Program-made: the position numbers and the translations under genes
Notes under the pieces: model-generated
Database searches by the model: none
Seen by the model: the letters and a program-made list of their open reading frames with translations, nothing else
What the model was told of the DNA's origin: nothing
DNA from: Coprobacter secundus
GTDB taxonomy: Bacteria; Bacteroidota; Bacteroidia; Bacteroidales; Coprobacteraceae
NCBI GenBank assembly: GCA_000803105.1
Contig: JTDA01000013.1
Location: 1 to 64,000 of the forward strand
Reading direction: 5' to 3'
Length of the DNA: 64,000 nt
Part shown: positions 9,415 to 16,090 of the stretch, one piece after another
How positions within the stretch are numbered: the first letter of the stretch is position 1
How the letters are laid out: every line of letters begins with the position of its first letter

Positions 9415-10077
9415 TTACTCCTTTTTTTTCAGAATGTCGATGATGGAGAAAAAAGTATCGGAAAATAAAGTCGACAATATTTTGAAAGCATTCATCAGCG
9501 TGAGCTCTTTATCTCTTTTGATAATGAGGTCACTGGGGAGTATAGCAACAGAATCGATGAGAGTGTTGAGCATCTGAATCGCTGTTGTTGCTATGGAATA
9601 ACTATTATTTCCTTCGAATGTGAAAGGAACAGATGCTAAAGCAATGGTATATATATGGAGTTCTTTTGCGATTTCTGCTATTTCTATGGCGACTTTACTT
9701 CCGGTTTCTCCTCCTAAGGGAGCAATAAGGACGAGCATATAAATATTATCCTTCTGCAATAGTTCTCGAATAACTGCTTTTCTCCCTTTTATTTTGGATA
9801 AGTTTTTTTGACGAGATTTACTATCTGCATCTAAGAGTAATATTTGTCTGAGGGGAAGGTTAAGTTTTGTTAGTAGTTTTTCGTCTGAATCTACTGCCAA
9901 AAAGTCAATTATGTCGGAGTCGTTTAACTCATCAATTTTTTGAGACTTTTTTGCTTCTTGTCGAGCTTGGTCTCTCAATAAACATTGTTCTTTAATAGAT
10001 GAGATTATCTGACATGCAGCACTTCCTGCACCAATAACCAGTATTTTGAGATTGTCATCGAATTTATAGTTTTCCAT
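9415..10077 (-). CDS. Upstream part: diverged FtsZ/tubulin-like GTPase domain
   Basis: The frame encodes 220 residues and ends at TAA 9417-9415 directly after the A run. It follows the FtsZ order: 'KILVIGAGSAACQII' (T1 loop, residues 11-25), 'FLAVDSDEKLL' (59-69, FtsZ FIAVNTD), 'LIAPLGGETGSK' (117-128, T4 tubulin signature), 'VAIEIAEIAKEL' and 'PFTFEG' (151-156, as in FtsZ PFxFEG), and 'ILPSDLI' (FtsZ VIPND). The T4 signature is altered (GGETGSK against GGGTGTG), so GTP use may be changed. Alone this product lacks the T7 loop needed for hydrolysis in the neighbouring subunit and the C-terminal domain. The only real cell-division FtsZ would be elsewhere in the genome. A -7-like box (TATTTTTG, minus strand) lies at 10129-10122 without a clear -33. 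Confidence 0.75.
   Translation of the reverse strand: MENYKFDDNLKILVIGAGSAACQIISSIKEQCLLRDQARQEAKKSQKIDELNDSDIIDFLAVDSDEKLLTKLNLPLRQILLLDADSKSRQKNLSKIKGRKAVIRELLQKDNIYMLVLIAPLGGETGSKVAIEIAEIAKELHIYTIALASVPFTFEGNNSYSIATTAIQMLNTLIDSVAILPSDLIIKRDKELTLMNAFKILSTLFSDTFFSIIDILKKKE
9421..9432 (-). promoter_or_regulatory. A AAA AAG slippery heptamer / eight-A tract at the frame junction
   Basis: On the minus strand the zero frame reads CTG AAA AAA AAG GAG TAA. It contains the dnaX-type heptamer A AAA AAG in phase, and a -1 slip leads into GGA GTA ATC ACA ATT GAT. The tract also suits slipped-strand mispairing or RNA polymerase slippage. I see no convincing stimulatory Shine-Dalgarno upstream and no stable stem-loop downstream, so programmed ribosomal frameshifting is possible but not favoured over the alternatives. 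Confidence 0.5.
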
Positions 10078-10617
10078 ACTCCGTATAATTGTCGATTTTT
10101 TACAGTCTGAGACTTATTTTACAAAAATATTAAATTATCTGTTTATTTTTTATTAAGACCTTGTTTAGTATCTCATTTATATTGATAATTTGATGATGAT
10201 TTATTTTTGTCTATTCTTAACCGTGTTGTATCATGCTTTTTGTAGTTCTATTTTCGCATAAAGTAAGTTTTTATTCTAATTTTACAAAAGCGTAAGGTTT
10301 ATGTGTCAATAATATTGCGTTACGGTAGTATATCCATATGATAGTAGTTCTGCAAATAAGCATTGATAGTCTTGTTTATTAATATGTTATTCGTACTCTA
10401 TTGGAAGGAGATATTCCGAAAGAAGGTGTTTTATAGAACTTTATTAAATTGACGAATCTGTTCGATGAGAATAAGGGTGTAGCTTTTCTTCTGTATATTT
10501 GCAAAGATAAGCTTTTCTGTGAATATATTGATGGTATATAGAAATGGTTGGTTCTTTTTTGTTTAAAATGATTCCTGATTGTTGGTATATATGATTTATC
10601 TATATAAAAGTATAAGC
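10078..10617. other. Intergenic stretch, no gene seen
   Basis: This AT-rich stretch upstream of the FtsZ-like gene has stop codons scattered through all frames. The only suggestive site is a TATTTTTG box on the minus strand at 10129-10122 that could serve the FtsZ-like gene. Confidence 0.4.
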
Positions 10618-10681
10618 AAAAAAAATGGTTGTCTCACGACAACCAATCTTCGTTAACCTTAAATCTAATACCATGAAAAAC
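10618..10681 (-). ncRNA. Candidate small RNA with own promoter and intrinsic terminator
   Basis: On the minus strand a consensus promoter (next entry) predicts a start near 10681. About 37 bases further comes a perfect 7-base-pair stem, GGTTGTC (10644-10638) and GACAACC (10633-10627) with a GTGA loop. An A and then eight U residues follow (template A run 10618-10625), ending the transcript near 10618. The RNA would be about 60-65 nt. The opening 'CATGGTATTAGATTTAAGG' could start a tiny reading frame (ATG at 10672), so a leader-type role cannot be excluded. From memory, similar sequence recurs between genes in Bacteroides genomes; I cannot verify this here. Confidence 0.5.
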
Positions 10682-10687
10682 ACATTG

Positions 10688-10719
10688 CAAATGTAGAGAT
10701 AGTTTGTGGTTTGTGCAAA
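10688..10719 (-). promoter_or_regulatory. Bacteroides-type promoter for the small RNA candidate
   Basis: Minus strand: TTTG (10719-10716), 20-base spacer, TACATTTG (10695-10688), an exact match to TTTG-N19-21-TAnnTTTG. No gene follows on the minus strand before the terminator at about 10618-10644. Confidence 0.6.
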
Positions 10720-11158
10720 TGATTGCACTGTTTTTATCTATATATTAGTTATATTTAACATTTTGATGTGCTGTTTTTTTTGAGGATTTAAGGTAATCAG
10801 TTAATTTATAATTGGTTATTTATTCTTTGTTGTGAAATTATTGTTGTTGTATTACAATGTCGGATTACATGAAAAATGAGAAATACACTGTTTAGTTTTA
10901 GGAAAAATTTTGTTTGACGATTTATTTTTGAGGAAACAAATTTCGGAAAAGTAAAAATTATTTGAGAAAGACGTTGTTAGGAGATTTAAGATTTAGGAGT
11001 CATTGGTATGGTTCTATCATTGGAATTACCTTGTTTGATTATGAGTGGAGAGGTATTTCAGAATGCTTTTAAGAAGTTTTATGTTGGAGAGGTTTGTGTA
11101 TAAATAGAGCAAAAGACTATCTGATTCCTCTCAGTACAGTCTCTTGCTTTGTCTTTAT
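10720..11158. other. Intergenic stretch with a hairpin after the methyltransferase gene
   Basis: No gene is visible. An 11-base-pair stem with one mismatch (AGCAAAAGACT at 11108-11118, AGTCTCTTGCT at 11138-11148) lies just past the stop of the 11159-12343 gene and could end that transcript, though its U-tract is poor. Confidence 0.4.
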
Positions 11159-12343
11159 CTATTCTACGTATAAAACTAATCCTTTAAGATATTCTCCTTC
11201 TGGATGATAAATATTTACAGGATGATCGGCAGGTTGGGTTAATTGATGAATAATGCGAACACGTCTTCCCGATTGGGCTGCTGCGCTAAAAACAGCCAGT
11301 CTAAAGTTTTCTTTCGATACTACTTGAGAACATGAGAAAGTAAATATTATGCCTCCAGGTTTTATTTTTTCAAAAGCCTTTGCATTTAATTTTCGATATC
11401 CTTGTAATGCATTATGCAGAACTTTCCGATGTTTGGCAAATGCTGGAGGATCGAGAATTATGAGGTCATATTGATCTCCCATCTGGTCGAGAAATTTGAA
11501 TGCATCTTCAGCGAAAGCTTTATGCCGAGTATCTCCAGGGAAATTTAATTCTACGTTTTTACATGTCAAATCTATTGCCTTAGCCGAACTGTCCACCGAG
11601 TGTACCAGTTTTGCTCCTCCCCGCATTGCATAAAATGAAAATCCTCCAGTATAACAGAACATATTTAATACGGACCGTCCTTTAGAATAGCGTTCGAGAA
11701 GTGCCCTATTTTCTCGTTGATCTACAAAAAAACCGGTTTTTTGTCCCTTCAGCCAATCTACATGAAATTTGAGTCCATATTCAATAGCAATATTTCCGGC
11801 TTCTCCTCCGATTAGATATTCATTCTCTGGGTCAAGTTGTGCTTTATAGGGCAAAGTTGTTTCAGATTTGTAATATACATTTTTTATATGGTTACCCAAA
11901 ACTTGTATAATGGCATCAGCAAGTATGTGTCTTGCATAGTGCATACCGGGAGAATGGGCTTGCATAACAGCCGTTTGGTCGTAGATATCGATAATAAGAC
12001 CGGGAAGATTGTCTCCTTCTCCATGAACAAGTCTGAAAGTGTTGTTGTAATCTCTGTCAGTGAGCCCTATACTTTTACGTAATTCATAAGCTGTCATTAA
12101 TCTGTTCTTAAAAAAGTCAAGATCGATTGTAGTGGGTTCGAATGATAATACTCTGACTGCAATGCTTCCAATCTGGTAATGCCCTAAGGCAATAAAATTC
12201 CCTTTATTATCTGTTACTTCAACGATATCCCCTTCTTCGGGCTGTTTTTCGAAGCGCTGAATAGCTCCCGAAAATACCCAAGGATGAAACCTTTGTAAGG
12301 ATTCTTCTTTCCCGGGTTTTAAGTATATTTTGCTATATGTCAT
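11159..12343 (-). CDS. rlmI: Class I SAM-dependent 23S rRNA (cytosine-C5) methyltransferase, RlmI-like
   Basis: The protein has 394 residues. The N-terminus (about 1-75) has a PUA-type RNA-binding pattern ('RFHPWVFSGAI', 'GDIVEVTDNKGNFIALGHY'). A central linker domain precedes a Rossmann methyltransferase domain with the SAM-binding motif 'NMFCYTGGFSFYAMRGGA' (about 229-246) and the catalytic-region motif 'LILDPPAFAKHR' (about 294-305). A Cys near the end of the fold ('TFSCSQ') fits the C5-methyltransferase family, whose E. coli member RlmI modifies C1962 of 23S rRNA. The specific target here is inferred from the family. It starts 29 bases after rseP and is probably the last gene of the dxr-rseP unit. 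Confidence 0.85.
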   Translation of the reverse strand: MTYSKIYLKPGKEESLQRFHPWVFSGAIQRFEKQPEEGDIVEVTDNKGNFIALGHYQIGSIAVRVLSFEPTTIDLDFFKNRLMTAYELRKSIGLTDRDYNNTFRLVHGEGDNLPGLIIDIYDQTAVMQAHSPGMHYARHILADAIIQVLGNHIKNVYYKSETTLPYKAQLDPENEYLIGGEAGNIAIEYGLKFHVDWLKGQKTGFFVDQRENRALLERYSKGRSVLNMFCYTGGFSFYAMRGGAKLVHSVDSSAKAIDLTCKNVELNFPGDTRHKAFAEDAFKFLDQMGDQYDLIILDPPAFAKHRKVLHNALQGYRKLNAKAFEKIKPGGIIFTFSCSQVVSKENFRLAVFSAAAQSGRRVRIIHQLTQPADHPVNIYHPEGEYLKGLVLYVE

Positions 12344-12372
12344 ATGTAAAATCTGTGTGTTTCATCGGTTCT

Positions 12373-13695
12373 TTATTTGAAAAAGAATCGAAATATATCA
12401 TTTCCATTGGCAAAAATCAATAGAGCAAATAAGAATGCCATACCGGCCATTTGAGCATATTCCATGAACTTTTCGTTTGGTTGTCTTCGTGTAATTACTT
12501 CATACAAAAGGAAAAGCACATGACCTCCATCTAATGCTGGAATGGGCAATATGTTCATAAACGCTAAAATGATTGAGAGGAATGCCGTCATACTCCAAAA
12601 TGCTTCCCAATCCCAAACTGGGGGGAAGATACTACCTATAGCTCCAAATCCTCCTAAGTTGCTGGCTCCTTCTTTCGTAAATACATATTTCATATCACTG
12701 ACGTATCCTTTTAAGGTATTGATACCTTTTTCAATCCCTTTTGGAAAAGATTCCCAAAATCCATAATGGATAGTGACTAACGGATATATGTCAGTAATTG
12801 GGGTTAAGGCAATACCCAATTTACCATTTTTATCTACTTGCACAGGCAAGGTCATTTCTTTTCCGGAACGGTAGAAAGTTACATTTACATTTTTCCCTTT
12901 TACGCTATCCAAAGCTTTAGTAAGTGTTATAAAATCAGGAACGGGGGTTCCATTAATATTTGTCAAACTATCGCCTGGTTGTATTCCAGCGAGAGCGGCT
13001 CCTTGTCCGGGAGAAGCTTCTTTGACGACGATTGGAAATCTGAAGGAGGCAAATTTCTCGTTTTTGTCGATTAATTGTAGCATAAAATTTTCGGGCATGT
13101 TTATCTCTACGATTTTTCCATCGCGCTCCACTTTTATTATTTTGGCTTCTGCCATTGCTCGTACAGTTTCTCCCGTTAATGTTTCTAACGGTTTTCCATC
13201 AGCTTCTAAGGGAATGTCTCCATCCTTAAACCCGGCCTGATGTGCTACTTCGCTGTAATTGAGTCCGGCTTTTGCATTTTTAAATGGGAGATAGCTATCA
13301 CCCCAAGTGAATGTAATCATTGAATAAATGAGTAGAGCCAGGATGAAATTAAATAGTACTCCGGCAATCATGACCATAAGACGTTGTCCGGCAGGTTTTG
13401 ACCGGAACTCCCATGGTTGGGCAGGTTTTGCCATTTGTTCTTTGTCCATTGACTCATCTATCATGCCGGCTATTTTTACATAGCCGCCCAAAGGTAACCA
13501 TCCGATACCATACTCTGTTTCACTGTTTTTGGGCTTAAATTTGAAAAGGGTAAACCAAGGGTTGAAGAAAAGATAAAATTTTTCTACTCGTATTTTGTAT
13601 AACCGTGCAAAAATAAAATGCCCGAATTCATGGACAATAACCAGGATAGATAGGCTTAAAATTAATTGCAAAGCTTTGATAAGAAATGTCTCCAT
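12373..13695 (-). CDS. rseP: RIP metalloprotease RseP (site-2 protease family)
   Basis: The protein has 440 residues. The first membrane helix carries the zinc motif HEFGH (residues 22-26). The last third has the second metal-ligand motif 'NILPIPALDGGH', and terminal membrane helices follow. Two PDZ-like regions lie between, around 'AGFKDGDIPLEADGKPL' and 'ALAGIQPGDSLTNINGTPV'. S2P proteases cut membrane-anchored regulators and signal-peptide remnants within the membrane; RseP does this for anti-sigma factors in E. coli. Which substrate is cut here is not visible. It lies 13 bases after dxr and is co-transcribed with it, a frequent pairing in bacteria. Confidence 0.95.
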   Translation of the reverse strand: METFLIKALQLILSLSILVIVHEFGHFIFARLYKIRVEKFYLFFNPWFTLFKFKPKNSETEYGIGWLPLGGYVKIAGMIDESMDKEQMAKPAQPWEFRSKPAGQRLMVMIAGVLFNFILALLIYSMITFTWGDSYLPFKNAKAGLNYSEVAHQAGFKDGDIPLEADGKPLETLTGETVRAMAEAKIIKVERDGKIVEINMPENFMLQLIDKNEKFASFRFPIVVKEASPGQGAALAGIQPGDSLTNINGTPVPDFITLTKALDSVKGKNVNVTFYRSGKEMTLPVQVDKNGKLGIALTPITDIYPLVTIHYGFWESFPKGIEKGINTLKGYVSDMKYVFTKEGASNLGGFGAIGSIFPPVWDWEAFWSMTAFLSIILAFMNILPIPALDGGHVLFLLYEVITRRQPNEKFMEYAQMAGMAFLFALLIFANGNDIFRFFFK

Positions 13696-13708
13696 CTGTT
13701 ATAAGTTA

Positions 13709-14866
13709 TTATAAATTTTTGATTAGTTCTTTTGCTTGTATACGACTTTCTTTGTCTGTATTAACGTAGTCTTCGTAAGTCGGATTTTTTATGAAGAACA
13801 TCTTTTCCATCGTCTTCATGATGAGGGATGTGATTTCTATAAATCCGATTTTTTCATGTAGAAAAGCTGCGACAGCTACCTCGTTTGCAGCATTTAATAT
13901 GCATGGCATATTTCCCCCTGTTTGCATAGCATGATAAGCGTATGACAAAAGAGGAAATTTTTCTGTATCAGGGCACTCAAATGTTAGATGATGATAATCT
14001 TCGATTTTAAGTTTATGACTGGAATTCTTCAATCGATTCGGATAAGAAAAAGCATAGCTTATGGGCAATTTCATATCAGGAGTTCCTAACTGAGCTTTGA
14101 TAGCTCCGTCTTCGAACTGGATCATTGAGTGTACAATAGATTGGGGGTGTACAACAACTTCAATTTGCTCAGGTTTCACATCAAAGAGCCATTTGGCTTC
14201 GATTACTTCAAAGCCTTTGTTCATCATAGTGGCTGAGTCTATTGTTATTTTGTTCCCCATTTTCCAACGGGGATGCTGCAATGCGTCTTTTAGTTTTACA
14301 GATTTCATCTGTTCCTGTGTATATGTCCTGAATGGACCACCAGATGCTGTAAGTATAATTTTTTCTATCGGATTGTGTATCTCTCCTGCTAAACATTGGA
14401 AAATAGCTGAATGCTCAGAATCGACAGGGATTACAGCTGTTTTATGTTCGAGTGCCAGTTTATTGATAAGTTCTCCTGCCACAACTAATGTTTCTTTGTT
14501 AGCCAATGCTATAGTTTTGCCGGCTTTAATGGCTTGTATAGTAGGATATAAACCGGAATAACCAACCATAGCGGTGAGAACCATATCTATGGGTTCTGAC
14601 TCTACTATTTGGGCAATGGCTTCCTGTCCGGCATATACTTTTACAGGTATGTCTGCTAATGCTTCGGTTAATTTTTTATAGTGTTTTTCGTTAGCAATAA
14701 TTACTGCTTCAGGCTCAAATCGTCGGGCCTGTTCGATAAGTAAATCAACATTATTATTTGCTGTTAGGGCATATATTTCAAACAAATCAGGATTTTCCGA
14801 AACGATTTCTAAAGCTTGAGTTCCTATAGATCCGGTCGATCCTAATATCGCAAGTTGCTTCTTCAT
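13709..14866 (-). CDS. dxr: 1-deoxy-D-xylulose-5-phosphate reductoisomerase
   Basis: The protein has 385 residues, the normal length. The N-terminal NADPH motif 'LGSTGSIGTQAL' and the catalytic-domain motifs 'TASGGPFRTY', 'HPRWKMGNKITIDSATMMNKG' (split form quoted) and 'PQSIVHSMIQF' are all present. The enzyme converts DOXP to 2-C-methyl-D-erythritol 4-phosphate, the first committed step of the MEP isoprenoid pathway. The gene opens a minus-strand unit with rseP and probably rlmI. A perfect -7 box (TATCTTTG, minus strand, 14899-14892) lies 26 bases upstream of the ATG, although I see no good -33 box. Confidence 0.97.
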   Translation of the reverse strand: MKKQLAILGSTGSIGTQALEIVSENPDLFEIYALTANNNVDLLIEQARRFEPEAVIIANEKHYKKLTEALADIPVKVYAGQEAIAQIVESEPIDMVLTAMVGYSGLYPTIQAIKAGKTIALANKETLVVAGELINKLALEHKTAVIPVDSEHSAIFQCLAGEIHNPIEKIILTASGGPFRTYTQEQMKSVKLKDALQHPRWKMGNKITIDSATMMNKGFEVIEAKWLFDVKPEQIEVVVHPQSIVHSMIQFEDGAIKAQLGTPDMKLPISYAFSYPNRLKNSSHKLKIEDYHHLTFECPDTEKFPLLSYAYHAMQTGGNMPCILNAANEVAVAAFLHEKIGFIEITSLIMKTMEKMFFIKNPTYEDYVNTDKESRIQAKELIKNL

Positions 14867-15022
14867 ATTTACAGTTTTCCAAAAAGTAAGGCAAAGATAT
14901 AAATTATCTCTCTTTAAATAGTGATAACTATGTAAAATCGGCTTTTAGTTTTTTTATTTTAAGAAGTGAGGGTTAAATAATTTGAATAATTTTCTTTTTT
15001 ACTCATTTTATGCAAAACCAAT

Positions 15023-15892
15023 TCAAAAAACAATATAATCAGCTGGATCCAATGGTTGTCCCATATACCAAAGTTGAAATTCTATGGATGTGTTTTCGGT
15101 AGATATTCTGTCATTGTAATTGTCTACAACTGCAATTTTTTCACCTCCAGTTACTTTATCTCCTACTTTTTTTAATAAACCTCCGGTGTATTTGTATATA
15201 GAAATAAAATTGTTCCCATGTTGGACCGCAATTATATAACCTTGTTCTAATGTATAGTTGGCTACAATAATAGTCCCATCGAGAACAGAAGAGACAGCTG
15301 CGTTTTTTGAAGTTCGTATATCGATACCGTAATGTCCCCGTTTGGGGTTAAAATTGTTGACGACCTGTCCTTTGGCTGGAGGGTAGAATATGAATCCGTC
15401 TGTAGGTATATTATCGTGAAATACATTTAATCGATATTTTTCATCTTTTTCGTATTTTTCTATAAACTCGGAGGTCGTTTCAGAACGGTTCAGAAATGAA
15501 TCTTTAGGGAAAGTCAGCAAAGAATCTTTTATTTGTTCTATGGAGTCATGCCGAATATTCCCGGTTAAGATACGATTTAAATTTTGCAGGTAATGATCTT
15601 TTATTTCAAGTTCTTTTGATAGTGAGTCTATGCGCAAAGCATTATCCATAATTTTTGCACGAGCATCTCTTTTAAGATATCCTGGGAGAAAGTTCTTTAA
15701 AGGGGTTCCTGCTATTAAATAAGTTGCTGCCATGAATATGATGATAACAAGTGCAGTAAAAAACATGAATGCCCCTAAACGGGATAATCTGAAAGTCCAT
15801 ACCTCTTCTAATGTATTTTCGTTGAAAAACGAAAGTTTATATTTAGAACGCATTTTTTTCCAAAAGATGCGTGATTTATTTTTTTTATGCAT
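15023..15892 (-). CDS. Membrane-anchored LytM/M23-like protein lacking zinc ligands
   Basis: The protein has 289 residues with a short basic cytoplasmic start, one membrane helix (about residues 41-64), a predicted coiled or helical stretch (about 75-165) and a C-terminal M23 fold. The first metal motif is present ('HYGIDIRT'). However, the 'HxH' of the canonical 'HLHFE' is replaced ('TSIEFQLW') and the 'YxHL' histidine is lost ('IYKYTG'). It is therefore probably not an active endopeptidase. Degenerate LytM proteins such as EnvC and NlpD activate amidases at the septum; a similar activator role is inference. The gene is monocistronic, 156 bases from dxr. The length and topology are typical of a conserved Bacteroidota protein. 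Confidence 0.85.
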   Translation of the reverse strand: MHKKNKSRIFWKKMRSKYKLSFFNENTLEEVWTFRLSRLGAFMFFTALVIIIFMAATYLIAGTPLKNFLPGYLKRDARAKIMDNALRIDSLSKELEIKDHYLQNLNRILTGNIRHDSIEQIKDSLLTFPKDSFLNRSETTSEFIEKYEKDEKYRLNVFHDNIPTDGFIFYPPAKGQVVNNFNPKRGHYGIDIRTSKNAAVSSVLDGTIIVANYTLEQGYIIAVQHGNNFISIYKYTGGLLKKVGDKVTGGEKIAVVDNYNDRISTENTSIEFQLWYMGQPLDPADYIVF

Positions 15893-16018
15893 ATTACGTC
15901 TTTCTGAAGTCTATACACTGCAATATTACAAATTAATTATGACAATAACAAAAACGATGATTTTGTAAATAAAAGAGAACGTTGTATTTGTCGAGACTTT
16001 GTGTTGAGTATTTGAAAA

Positions 16019-16026
16019 TATATTTG
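16019..16026 (+). promoter_or_regulatory. Possible -7 box of the GH97 gene
   Basis: TATATTTG at 16019-16026 matches TAnnTTTG. A TTTG lies at 15998-16001 with a 17-base spacer, slightly shorter than usual. Transcription would start near 16033, 58 bases before the ATG. Confidence 0.4.
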
Positions 16027-16090
16027 TATTTTTATGCGTCGACAAAATTGATGAAGTTGTTTTTTATTTGTCTAATTTATAATTGAAACC

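Larger units (their letters stand above)
8564..10077 (-). other. Composite locus: FtsZ-like GTPase fused to TIR-like effector, split by a -1 frame offset
   Basis: The frame starting at 10077 and the frame ending at 8564 join into one protein of about 504 residues if the ribosome, the polymerase or the template gains one A (or slips -1) at the eight-A run 9422-9429. The join gives '..LKK-KGVITIDFADL..', which restores the FtsZ T7-loop region (FtsZ consensus GLINVDFADV). The -1 frame is then open without a stop from 9421 to the TGA at 8564-8566. Domain order is GTPase domain (1-220), T7 loop and FtsZ C-terminal domain (about 221-330), TIR-like domain (about 368-470) and a short helical tail. 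I checked codon phases base by base across the junction. Whether the split is programmed, phase-variable or inactivating is unknown. Confidence 0.8.

Noticed and set aside
14097..14561. 154-residue plus-strand frame opposite dxr
   Set aside because: It lies wholly antisense to a clear dxr, is rich in Ser/Ile/Cys as a reverse-frame shadow, and has no family-like motif.
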